From Pedobacter ghigonis (GTDB lineage Bacteria; Bacteroidota; Bacteroidia; Sphingobacteriales; Sphingobacteriaceae), in NCBI RefSeq assembly GCF_903166585.1, contig NZ_CAESCM010000018.1:1-64000 (forward strand): a DNA stretch of 64,000 bases, in the 5' to 3' direction. A program made the translations under genes and the position numbers. This document shows, in pieces, positions 18,855 to 27,561 of the stretch (position 1 is the stretch's first letter; each line of letters opens with the position of its first letter). Below the pieces are notes generated by a model, which was given only the letters and a program-made list of their open reading frames with translations, was not told the origin of the DNA and did no database searches.

Positions 18855-19607
18855 ATGGCTCTCAGTGCAAATTCATTAATTCATTATACTTCAAAAATCG
18901 ACAATGTTCTTAGCATAATCAGATCGAGGGGATTCCGGTTTAGTTATTGCTCCGAAAAAATAAATACACGTGGCTCAAAGAATTTCAGTGGAGCGATTGC
19001 AATGGTTTCATTTTGTGATATTCCTCTATCGGATTATAAAAAGCATTTTTACAATAAAAAAAACACTGACGATCTAGGCTATTATGGTGATTATGGAATC
19101 GGACTTTCAAAAAAATGGGCTAACAGAAAAGGTCTCAATTCAGTGTTTTACATTGAATATAATTCCTATGTTAGCACTTCCATTCGTAAACAATTTGAAG
19201 TATTTATGTTGGGTGATAAAAGAGTGAGCCATATCGATACTCAACAGGTATTTTTATATACCAAGAACTACGAAGGGGAACTCTATCGTGATTCTAAATT
19301 AAAAAGACGTGATTACCGTTTCTATGACGAAAGAGAGTGGCGGCTAGTTCCCGATTCAACTACATTAGGTGGGAATCCAACGGTACTAGATGACCGAGTT
19401 TATAATGCTGATAAAGTCATGTATAACACCCTTATCTCTCATAATCTGCTCAAGTTTGAAATTTCGGATATCTCTTATATTATAGTAAAGAATGAGGCCG
19501 AGGTTCGGTTGGTATATCAAACTCTACATGATGTTTTTGATAAGGATTTGATTGATCTTACCACAATCCGGGTACTTACTTCAGATCAAATTACCAGTGA
19601 TTTTTAA
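18855..19607 (+). CDS. AbiGi-family abortive infection protein
   Basis: A 250-aa protein matching the AbiGi family, the antitoxin-like half of the lactococcal AbiG abortive-infection system. Typical features are SANSLIHYT at the N-terminus, IRSRGFRFSYC, AMVSFCDIPLSDYKKHF, the block YGDYGIGLSKKWANRKGLN, and FYDEREWRLVP. In AbiG the partner is the nucleotidyltransferase AbiGii. No such gene is visible here; the neighbour instead is the membrane protein at 16580-18822. The 32-bp spacing indicates co-transcription. It could neutralise the toxicity of the upstream proteins, but this is inference. The family call is from recognised sequence pattern. Confidence 0.75.
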   Translation: MALSANSLIHYTSKIDNVLSIIRSRGFRFSYCSEKINTRGSKNFSGAIAMVSFCDIPLSDYKKHFYNKKNTDDLGYYGDYGIGLSKKWANRKGLNSVFYIEYNSYVSTSIRKQFEVFMLGDKRVSHIDTQQVFLYTKNYEGELYRDSKLKRRDYRFYDEREWRLVPDSTTLGGNPTVLDDRVYNADKVMYNTLISHNLLKFEISDISYIIVKNEAEVRLVYQTLHDVFDKDLIDLTTIRVLTSDQITSDF

Positions 19608-20204
19608 CTATAATAAGCTTTATCACTTTGGAACATGGTTGACTTGAATGATCTAGATCGTGGGATAGGTTAAATCATTCAATACTCGTTATCTGTTGTT
19701 AAATTTGTGCTTTTTTGCTTGATATCTCCAGAATTATAACAATATCGGATATGAACGTCTACTCATCAACGAGTTGTTAAACCCCAGCCACGCTTAAGGA
19801 TACTGAAAGTTAGTGCTGTCCAATTAAGTCTCTTCTAAAGGACGGAATTCTCCATTTGAATAAAATTCGGGGCTGGCTTATACAGCCCAAGGTTGGGCTG
19901 CGTTGGTGAAAAAAAGACCGGATTACGTTCGGAAGTACCAATGTAGTTTTGCTTATCTCATCACTTTTGCTATCTAATACCGTTACCATGATAAGCCAAA
20001 AGAAAATTCAGCATAAAAGACTGCGGGTTCGGCCAGGTTCTGCTCGCTATTACCAACATCTCCGATCGAACCTTCGTAGCGTGATCACATCCATCACAAT
20101 CCCTGAAAATCAAGATAACGAGGATACTGCTTTTAATCACAAACAAAATTAACAGTTACAAAATAGAGTTATCTATAGGAATACTTTAACCACTCGGGTG
20201 TTTT
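19608..20204. other. Gap between AbiGi gene and mobilization genes
   Basis: About 600 bp with no firm gene. A plus-strand ORF at 19949-20152 (67 aa, with a basic segment KKIQHKRLRVRPGSARYYQH) is possible but unsupported. A short inverted repeat around GGGCTG lies near 19875-19900. The stretch probably separates the defence unit from the mob region. Confidence 0.3.
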
Positions 20205-20240
20205 GCAAGATGTACTTTTGTATACACAAAAGAATCTTGC
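20205..20240. other. Putative oriT inverted repeat
   Basis: An imperfect 36-bp inverted repeat centred on GTATAC: GCAAGAT and CTTTTG on the left are mirrored by CAAAAG and ATCTTGC on the right. It lies 64 bp upstream of mobC, where mobilizable Bacteroidetes elements keep their transfer origin, and is followed by GCGCCCTTGAGGTCGGGC as a possible nick region. Position and symmetry are seen; function is inferred. Confidence 0.45.
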
Positions 20241-20304
20241 GCCCTTGAGGTCGGGCATTTTTCTCGGAACTCGAAAATGCTGAAGACAGTTAAAACGCAA
20301 GATC

Positions 20305-20715
20305 ATGCCTAGAAAAAAAGTTAAGAATCCAGAGCAGCTGCTGACCCATCCCATCATCATCAGGGTAAATGAAAATACCTTTAAGCGGCTTGAAAGAATC
20401 CAGATGCAGAGCAACTGCCAGTCCATAGGGGAAGTTGCCAGAAATATACTTTCAAAAGAAAAAATCCTGATGCTTACAAGGGATGTAACGATGAATGTTC
20501 CCATGGAAGAACTGACTTCGATAAGAAAGGAACTTAAAGCAATAGGCGTTAATATTAATCAACAGACCAGGCATTTTCATACTTCAGACAGTGAAGCTCA
20601 GCGTTCATTCTACTTCATGCGTACCAGTGACCTGTATAAAAATGTTGGTGAGAAAGTTGACCACTTATTGGAAATTATAACGCAGATGTCGCTAAAATGG
20701 TTGCGCGGATTTTAA
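20305..20715 (+). CDS. mobC: MobC-type relaxosome protein
   Basis: A 136-aa basic protein of the MobC family, which binds oriT and helps the relaxase nick DNA for mobilization. The core motif is ELKAIGVNINQQTRHFH near residues 90-105, preceded by a ribbon-helix-helix-like start (LTHPIIIRVNENTFKRLERI). The length is typical. Its end overlaps the relaxase start by 19 bp, the usual mobC-mobB arrangement. It appears intact, although its relaxase partner is truncated. Confidence 0.8.
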   Translation: MPRKKVKNPEQLLTHPIIIRVNENTFKRLERIQMQSNCQSIGEVARNILSKEKILMLTRDVTMNVPMEELTSIRKELKAIGVNINQQTRHFHTSDSEAQRSFYFMRTSDLYKNVGEKVDHLLEIITQMSLKWLRGF

Positions 20716-21134
20716 CCGGAAAAAGTATCAGGGGTCTTATCAATTACAATGAATCAAAGGTCGCTGAGGGAATGGCAGAGCTGATTTTTGCCAATCGCTT
20801 CGGGCTCGACATTGAACAGTTGGAGCTTCGCCATAAGGTTGCAAGGTTTGAGCATCTGACCAGGTTAAATAGTAGGATTAAAACCAACGCGATGCACATC
20901 ATGCTGAATTTTGAACCTTCTGAGAAAATTACTGTAGAAAAACTTCAGTCAATTGCTGCGGATTATATGGAAAGGATCGGGTTTGGGGAACAACCCTTCT
21001 TGGTCTACAAGCATCAGGATGCCAATCATCCACATGTTCACGTTGTCACCACGAATGTAAAATCCGATGCTACAAGAATGGATATTCATAATATCGGCAA
21101 AAGCTTATCTGAGCAGTCGTCGTCTGCTCTTTAA
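20697..21134 (+). pseudogene. Truncated MOB relaxase (N-terminal domain only)
   Basis: The 145-aa product carries the N-terminal catalytic region of a Bacteroidetes MobB-type relaxase: MVARILTGKSIRGLINYNE and the metal-binding triad HPHVHVVTTNV near residues 121-131. Full-length relatives are more than twice as long. The homologous sequence stops after DIHNIGKSLSE; the last residues (QSSSAL) come from the antisense strand of the recombinase at 21105-21920. A deletion or recombination at about 21105-21118 joined the two remnants tail to tail. The element can no longer mobilize itself with this relaxase. Confidence 0.8.
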
Positions 21135-21920
21135 TAGTTCTTGAACCCTTTGAAATAAATCCTCTGAAATAAGGGGTTCGTGGATTCCCTTGATAAACTG
21201 TAATTCTTCATCTTTTGTTGCTGATAGCCTAACGATTCCGCAATAAATGGGGTTGTGCACTATACGCCAGAAATTGTTTCTCCCACAGTTGAAACCATCT
21301 AGAATCGCCATTTTTTTGACCTGTGCAATCGTATATGAACCAGATGCCAATTGTTGGAATGACCATTTGATAAAATCAGCCTGCGGTTGATTTGGTACAA
21401 TTAGTTTCTTCCCTTCAGGCGAGGTTGTATTGGTATACCCTATTGGAGCTTTCCCAGGCCATCTTCCCATCTTTTTTGCCCTTCGCATGCCGTCTGAGGT
21501 GTTTTTTCCACGTCTGCTGTTTTCCGCTTCTGGAATTGATAAATAAACCGCCAGCATTACTATGCTTTCCGGGATATCAAAATCAATAGGCTGATCTATT
21601 GCCATTGGTTCAATGTTCAAACCCTTAAGTATTCCTATCATTTGATAGGCAAATTGGATGTTCCTGCTAAAGCGATCCCACTTAAGGAAAATAATTTTGC
21701 CGGAAGGTTTGTTTCTGTTTTTCTTGATTGTTATAATAAGCTTTTTCCATGCGGGGCGATTAAAGTCCTTGGCAGAATAATCCTCTCGGAAAATAGCGGT
21801 TACATGTAAATTGTTGATTTCACAATATTGTAGAAGTCGCTCTTCTTGTTCAATAAGAGAGTATCCTTGGCGCATCTGCTCATCTGTACTCACCCTGACA
21901 TAGACATAGGTTGGTTTCAT
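21105..21920 (-). pseudogene. Truncated serine recombinase
   Basis: A 271-aa remnant similar throughout to the N-terminal 270 residues of the recombinase at 172-1644. Shared features are YVRVSTDEQ with Ser11, the block SRRGKNTSDGMRRAKKMGRW, GKAPIGYTN and NPIYCG. It ends at LLKSRR, exactly before the region where the intact relative continues into its zinc ribbon and coiled coil. The catalytic domain is whole, but the DNA-binding C-terminus is missing, so activity is unlikely. The break coincides with the end of the truncated relaxase on the other strand. Confidence 0.8.
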
Positions 21921-22097
21921 AATTGTTATTTTAAATCACTTGTTAAAATAGCCATTCTAGCGTTTATGTGTAAAACAAGGATTCATTCTGAGATGAACAC
22001 AGTTCTTCAACAATCTTTCCCTTTGTCTTTGCCTTCTATTTCCCCCATGATCTACGGTTTTGATTCGTAACCTTTGCTTTTTTAATCGTTTTTGCTT

Positions 22098-22325
22098 TCA
22101 TATCTGCTTTGAAAACTTGTCAGAGAAATGGTTTTCGATCAGATCTGTATATTGTTCAGAGGGAAAGGAACTTAGATAGGAATCATCCCGGTAATCAAAT
22201 TCTTGGCCAGTTTAGCCCGTAACAGAGGGCACTTTAAGGTTCCCTTTTGGTGAAACATAATGAATTGGCTTGCTTAGAATCCCTTTCGGATCAGTGCCTT
22301 CACAAGGTATATAGTATTATTTTAA
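22098..22325 (-). pseudogene. Decayed coding remnant with in-frame stop
   Basis: Minus-strand reading gives GTDPKGILSKPIHYVSPKGN, then, after one in-frame TAA, FDYRDDSYLSSFPSEQYTDL and a stop at 22098-22100. Composition is protein-like on both sides of the stop, so this looks like a dead gene fragment at the right edge of the mobile region. The family was not identified. It fills most of the gap between 21921 and 22404. Confidence 0.35.
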
Positions 22326-22404
22326 CGATTTGGCAACAGCTTTGTTACTTTTTATTCTCTCATCTTTTTAGATTAATGCGGATTTTAGCGCCAATATATT
22401 TAGG

Positions 22405-22800
22405 TTGTTAAATTTGAAGGATGTGAAAATTAAGCAGGTGCCAAATTGCTCTATAATCGGAGTTGTTTTGTTATATCTGATCATCTCTTTGGGCAACATC
22501 TTTTTTTTATCCAACCTGTCCCTTTTAGAATCCGCACGAGGAATAAAATCAGCAGCCCAGTACAATGGCAGCTTTTCTCCGCTAGCAAAGGATTCAAAAA
22601 TTACCAGACAGTTTAAGTGTATCCTTGATGAACGGAAGAAAACCGTGCTTCCCGTTCTGGAAGCTGTTATCATCGGGATCATTTTGTTTTTAGGGCTTTC
22701 GCTTTTAGCCTCCAACTTTAACAGGTATTTTCTTGAAATCAGATACAGGATTGCCGGATCAGTCCCAATTTATATTTCCAACCAGGTCTTTCGGATCTGA
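22405..22800 (+). CDS. Small predicted membrane protein
   Basis: A 131-aa ORF with two hydrophobic segments, near residues 17-40 (SIIGVVLLYLIISLGNIFFL) and 85-103 (VLEAVIIGIILFLGLSLLAS). The charged region between them is probably periplasmic. The start is a TTG and the true start is uncertain. It lies 127 bp upstream of the efflux operon, but there is no sign that they work together. Function unknown. Confidence 0.45.
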   Translation: MLNLKDVKIKQVPNCSIIGVVLLYLIISLGNIFFLSNLSLLESARGIKSAAQYNGSFSPLAKDSKITRQFKCILDERKKTVLPVLEAVIIGIILFLGLSLLASNFNRYFLEIRYRIAGSVPIYISNQVFRI

Positions 22801-22927
22801 GATTTATCTCGAACTTTCTTTTATTGACAGGTACTTCATATGATGAGGTGACGACGGCCGGTTAATCACCGTGTTTCCTGTCCTATACGTCCGTCAAATT
22901 TTTTTCCTTAAATTTTAATTTAAAGAC

Positions 22928-24319
22928 ATGATCCGTATTAAACAGATTTTCTGTTTGTTCCTACTTTTATATATGGGGCTGGAAAGCCATGCCCAAACCT
23001 CTCCAAAACCCATCGGGATCGTCGATCTGATCGATCACGTGACCGCTTTTTCGCCCTCACTGGCCGCTGATTCAGCAGCAGTGGACATACGTGCTGCTCA
23101 GTTAAGAGAGACCGCGGCGAATGCCCTTCCAAACCTGAAGCTTAACTATCAGGCGGATCTGGGCTCAAACAATAATGTTGCAGGGCCTTATATGGCTTTT
23201 GGTATCGTTCCTTCCAATTCCAGGGGCGTTAGAACCGAAAGCACTACCAAGGCTGCACTTACTAATCTAGGCATCGTTTCCCTTGATTGGGAGGTGTATA
23301 ATTTTGGTGCCTACAAGGCCCAGAATGCAGTATCCAAATCAGAACTTGTCGCTGAGCGTTCCAGGTTTGCCCAGCGGCGCTACCAGACCAGGGCCATTGC
23401 CATTGATGATTACCTGAGCCTTTTGAAGCTTCAGGATATGTTATCTATCCAGCAGCAGAATATCAGGCGCAACGAGCAGATCGGCCGGTCAATACTGTCC
23501 CTTGCCAGAAGTGGTGTGCGCCCGGGAGTAGATACCAGCATCGCCGGTGCCGAACTCTCCAAATCAAGGCTGAACTATATCGAAATGGACAATACCTATA
23601 AACAGGTCCAGCTCGATATTGCAGCAATCAGCGGGCTGAATCCGGAAAGTATTGTTGCCGATAGTACGATCCTCGACCGGCTAAAATCGCTTGAGATAAA
23701 CCTATCTGTAAACCTGACCGACAGTTCAAGCCATCCGCTGCTTGATTTTTACAAAAGCAATTACCTCAGCAGCGTTGAGAAAGAAAACCTGGTCAAAAAA
23801 GCCTACAACCCAAAGGTAAGCCTGCAAGCTGCGGCCTGGTCAAGGGGATCAAGCATTGATGCCAATGACAATTTCAACAGCCTCTCGAATGGCCTGGAAT
23901 GGCAACGGGAAAATTACCTCGTGGGCGTAGGGATCAGCTATAACCTATTTGATCTCCGCAGGCGTCAGTTGAAGCTTAGGACCCAGAAGGCGAGCAGCAA
24001 CTTTTACTTAAAGGAACTGGAGCAGGAGAAACTAATGTTATCAAATGCCGCCCTTCAAGCGGGCCTTGAAATCAGTACTGCGCATAAAAGACTTGATGAA
24101 ATACCAAACCAGTTAAAAGCAGCTGCCGCAGGATACCGCCAAAAGCTCTCCCTTTATAAAAACGGACTGACCGATATCATTGAGCTCAATGCAGCCCTGA
24201 CCATTCTCTACCGCGCAGAAACTGATTTTGTTAACGCAAAGTACCTGTACGTCCGGGCTCTTTTTCAAAAGGCTATTGCCACCAATCAAGTAGATTCCCT
24301 GTTAAACGCATTAAAATAA
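22928..24319 (+). CDS. TolC-family outer membrane efflux protein
   Basis: A 463-aa outer membrane channel of the tripartite efflux type. A signal peptide (ILFCLFLLLYMGLESHAQ-like, residues 1-23) is followed by two long helical repeats typical of TolC proteins, with the conserved N-terminal LRETAANALPNLKL and a C-terminal RAETDFVNAKY. It would carry substrates out across the outer membrane once docked to the pump and adaptor encoded next. It starts the operon and ends 7 bp before the pump gene. Gene order TolC-RND-MFP is common in Bacteroidetes. Confidence 0.88.
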   Translation: MIRIKQIFCLFLLLYMGLESHAQTSPKPIGIVDLIDHVTAFSPSLAADSAAVDIRAAQLRETAANALPNLKLNYQADLGSNNNVAGPYMAFGIVPSNSRGVRTESTTKAALTNLGIVSLDWEVYNFGAYKAQNAVSKSELVAERSRFAQRRYQTRAIAIDDYLSLLKLQDMLSIQQQNIRRNEQIGRSILSLARSGVRPGVDTSIAGAELSKSRLNYIEMDNTYKQVQLDIAAISGLNPESIVADSTILDRLKSLEINLSVNLTDSSSHPLLDFYKSNYLSSVEKENLVKKAYNPKVSLQAAAWSRGSSIDANDNFNSLSNGLEWQRENYLVGVGISYNLFDLRRRQLKLRTQKASSNFYLKELEQEKLMLSNAALQAGLEISTAHKRLDEIPNQLKAAAAGYRQKLSLYKNGLTDIIELNAALTILYRAETDFVNAKYLYVRALFQKAIATNQVDSLLNALK

Positions 24320-24326
24320 TAAAGAT

Positions 24327-27300
24327 ATGTCAATGGTTACCTCGGCCCTGAAAAAGCCGATTACAACAGTGGTGATCACCGCGAGTTTACTGCTTTTTGC
24401 AGTGCTCAGTGCGCTGAAGATCCCAATAGATATTTTTCCCCAGCTTAATTCTCCAACTATATATGTTATCGAATCCTACGGGGGCATGTCCCCCCAGCAG
24501 ATGGAGGGTTTTTTCTCTACCCGTCTGCAGGATCAGTTCCTTTATGTTAACGGTGTAAAGAATATTACGGCCAAGAACATTCAGGGTTTGACGATGCTCA
24601 AGCTGAGTTTTTACGAAAGCACCAATATGGCTGAGGCCTCTGCCCAGGTTGCCCTCCAGGTTAACCGGGCCATGAAGTTCTTCCCGCCCGGTGCATTGCC
24701 CCCTCAAGTGGTCCGCTTTGATGCTTCTTCACTGCCTGTGGGCCAACTTGTGCTTTCAGCCAAATCGAGGAGCCTCAAAGAAATCTATGATATGGCGGCA
24801 CCGCGTATCAGGCCGATGTTTTCTTCCGTAGCAGGACTTTCTGCGCCACCGCCGTTCGGTGCCAATTCCCGCTCGATTACCATCAGTGTAGATCCGAGTA
24901 AGCTCAGGAGCTATAATCTGACCCCGGACGAGGTGGTAGGGGCTTTATCCAAGTTCAATGTAATGTCGCCTTCAGGAAACCTAAGGTTGGACAATACCAT
25001 GATGGTGACCTCCATGAACTCTCTGGTAAAGACAGTAGATGAATTCAACAACATTCCCATAGCCACAAAAAACGGCGTTTCGATATTGGTGAGGGATGTG
25101 GCAAGGGTTGCAGATGCTGCAGATGTTACGGTAGACTATGCGCTGATCAACGGAAAACGGTCTGTGTATATTCCGGTAGTAAAAACCGCAGATGCGTCGA
25201 CCTGGTCGGTGGTGAAATCCCTTAAGGCCAAAATCCCGGAAATGCAGAGCCTTTTGCCGGACGATGTCCACATCTCTTATGAATTTGACCAGTCTGTAGC
25301 GGTTATAAACTCGGTAAAAAGCCTGATCACTGAAGGTGGTCTGGGTGCACTATTAACAGGTCTCATGGTATTGTTATTCCTGCGTGACCTGCGAAGCAGT
25401 CTCATTGTGGTTATTACCATTCCGGTATCGATTTTAATTGGCGTGCTTCTACTGGGCATGTTTGGTCAAACCATTAATATCATGACCTTGAGCGGTCTGG
25501 CACTTGCGATCGGGATCCTGGTCGATCAGGCAACGGTGACAATTGAAAATATCCACCAGCACCTGGAAATGGGCAAGCCCAAACGCGAGGCCATTTATGA
25601 TGCCTGTGAGGAAATAGCCTTCCCGCTGCTACTCATCCTGCTGTGTATATTGGCCGTTTTCGCGCCATCCTTTATGATGAACGGGATACCAAAGGCAATG
25701 TTCCTGCCGCTATCCCTCTCGATTGGCTTTACCATGATTGTTTCCTTCATCGTAGCCCAGACCCTGGTTCCGATTTTATCCAACTGGATGATCAAGGAAG
25801 AACGTTACCAACACTATGACCATGGCAAGATCCATGCCCATGCAGGAGAGGCGCTGGATGAAAGGGAAGCAGAACAGGTTGAAAAGCACCTGGAAAACGA
25901 AAAGGATGAGCCGGAGAAAAACGATTTCTTTGAACGGGTAAAGGTGAGATTTATGGCGATCATCCAGCGGTGGATGCCGATGAAAAAAGGAATTGTCGGA
26001 ATTTATCTTTTTGCTGTTATTATCCTTGCCGGACTGGGCTTTGTTTTTATTGGAAAGGATATGATGCCCAAGCTCAATAACGGACAGTTCCAGATCCGTA
26101 TCAAAGCGCCTGATGGCACCAGGCTGGAGCGCACCGAGGAGAAATTCAAGCAGGTACTCTCCATTATTAATCAGACTGTCGATAACCATGTCGCAGTCAG
26201 TTCGGGCTATGTGGGGCTTATCCCGAGCAGTTACGGAACCAGTAACCTGTATATCTTCAATACCGGAACCCATGAAGCCGTGCTGCAGGTGAATTTGGAT
26301 GAAGATTACAAGGTGAATATGGATGAGCTCAAAGATGCCCTGAGAAAGAATATAGCATATAAACTTCCTGATCTGCGCATCACTTTTGAGCCGATAGACA
26401 TGACCGAAAAAATCATGAGCCAGGGTGCTGCCACGCCGATCGAGATCAGGGTGGCGGGAAAAGATATGGATCAGATCGAATCCTACTCTAATAAGGTGTT
26501 AGCAAAACTTAAAAAAATAGATTACCTCCGTGATATCCAGATTGCTCAGCCCCTGCATATCCCCGTGGTATCCATTACCCTTGACAGGCTCAAGGCGGCG
26601 CAGTTCGGACTGAACGTGGTGGATATCGCCAGATCGGTTACCGCAAGCACCTCTTCCAGCCGTTTTACCGAGAAAAACCAGTGGCTCGATGAAAAAACCG
26701 CCTATACCTACCAGGTGCAGGTGCAGGTTCCTGAATATGTGATGAATACGATGGATGAACTAAAGGAAATCCCCTTGGTAAAAGGACAGAGTAGCCCGGT
26801 ACTTGGCGATATTGCAACATTCAATACCAGTTATCATCCTGGAGAATATGACCGCTCAGGACCAAGACGCTTTCTGACTGTTAGTGCGAACATTTACAAA
26901 AAGGATCTTGGAACCGCAACGGCCGATGTAGAAAAGGCATTAAAGTCCGCAGGTACACCTCCTAAGGGACTGACTGCGGAAGTGAAAGGTATGTCGAGCC
27001 TATTGACCGAGACACTATCTTCACTCCAGGGTGGGCTTGCCTTTGCGATATTGGTGATATTCCTGCTGCTTGCAGCCAATTATCAGTCTTTCAAGCTTTC
27101 GCTGACGGTGCTTTCAACCGTTCCCGCAGTAATCCTGGGCTCGCTGACCGCATTGTTGCTTACAGGTTCGACGCTAAACCTGCAGAGCTATATGGGGATG
27201 ATCATGTCCACTGGTGTATCAGTGGCCAATGCGATATTGATCGTGACCAACGCTGAAAAACTCAGGCTGGAGTACAAGGATTCTACCCGGGCGGCAGTGG

Positions 27301-27548
27301 TGAGTGCCGGGATCCGTTTAAGACCGATCCTGATGACCAGTTTTGCGATGATCGCGGGGATGATTCCAATGGCCTCAGGGCTGGGCGAATCCGGTGAACA
27401 GACTGCGCCACTCGGCAGGGCCGTTATTGGGGGGCTATTCTTTTCTACCCTTGCAGCGCTCTTCATCCTTCCTCAGGTTTTCGCCTGCGTACAGAAAAAA
27501 AGCAGCTTAAAAGAACCCAATCTAATGCCTAGAAAAACAAGAATTTAA
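24327..27548 (+). CDS. RND-family inner membrane efflux pump
   Basis: A 1073-aa proton-driven efflux transporter of the AcrB/MdtB type. Twelve membrane helices are expected; the first is near residues 12-32 and the second porter half begins around residue 570. The proton-relay helix reads GILVDQATVTIENI, with one Asp where AcrB has two, as in several other RND branches. A hydrophilic, charge-rich insert (about residues 490-540, with DEREAEQVEKHLENEKDEPE) precedes the second half and is longer than in AcrB. Substrate cannot be told from the sequence; single-Asp relays also occur in metal pumps. Confidence 0.9.
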   Translation: MSMVTSALKKPITTVVITASLLLFAVLSALKIPIDIFPQLNSPTIYVIESYGGMSPQQMEGFFSTRLQDQFLYVNGVKNITAKNIQGLTMLKLSFYESTNMAEASAQVALQVNRAMKFFPPGALPPQVVRFDASSLPVGQLVLSAKSRSLKEIYDMAAPRIRPMFSSVAGLSAPPPFGANSRSITISVDPSKLRSYNLTPDEVVGALSKFNVMSPSGNLRLDNTMMVTSMNSLVKTVDEFNNIPIATKNGVSILVRDVARVADAADVTVDYALINGKRSVYIPVVKTADASTWSVVKSLKAKIPEMQSLLPDDVHISYEFDQSVAVINSVKSLITEGGLGALLTGLMVLLFLRDLRSSLIVVITIPVSILIGVLLLGMFGQTINIMTLSGLALAIGILVDQATVTIENIHQHLEMGKPKREAIYDACEEIAFPLLLILLCILAVFAPSFMMNGIPKAMFLPLSLSIGFTMIVSFIVAQTLVPILSNWMIKEERYQHYDHGKIHAHAGEALDEREAEQVEKHLENEKDEPEKNDFFERVKVRFMAIIQRWMPMKKGIVGIYLFAVIILAGLGFVFIGKDMMPKLNNGQFQIRIKAPDGTRLERTEEKFKQVLSIINQTVDNHVAVSSGYVGLIPSSYGTSNLYIFNTGTHEAVLQVNLDEDYKVNMDELKDALRKNIAYKLPDLRITFEPIDMTEKIMSQGAATPIEIRVAGKDMDQIESYSNKVLAKLKKIDYLRDIQIAQPLHIPVVSITLDRLKAAQFGLNVVDIARSVTASTSSSRFTEKNQWLDEKTAYTYQVQVQVPEYVMNTMDELKEIPLVKGQSSPVLGDIATFNTSYHPGEYDRSGPRRFLTVSANIYKKDLGTATADVEKALKSAGTPPKGLTAEVKGMSSLLTETLSSLQGGLAFAILVIFLLLAANYQSFKLSLTVLSTVPAVILGSLTALLLTGSTLNLQSYMGMIMSTGVSVANAILIVTNAEKLRLEYKDSTRAAVVSAGIRLRPILMTSFAMIAGMIPMASGLGESGEQTAPLGRAVIGGLFFSTLAALFILPQVFACVQKKSSLKEPNLMPRKTRI

Positions 27549-27561
27549 AAAGATAAACAAC

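Noticed and set aside
172..21920. Prophage
   Set aside because: No capsid, portal, terminase, tail or lysis genes; recombinases and mob genes point to a mobilizable element.
22368..22715. Minus-strand ORF antisense to the small membrane protein
   Set aside because: The plus-strand frame has clear membrane helices; the antisense frame does not look like a protein.
25776..26273. 165-aa minus-strand ORF inside the RND pump gene
   Set aside because: Shadow of a well-supported gene.
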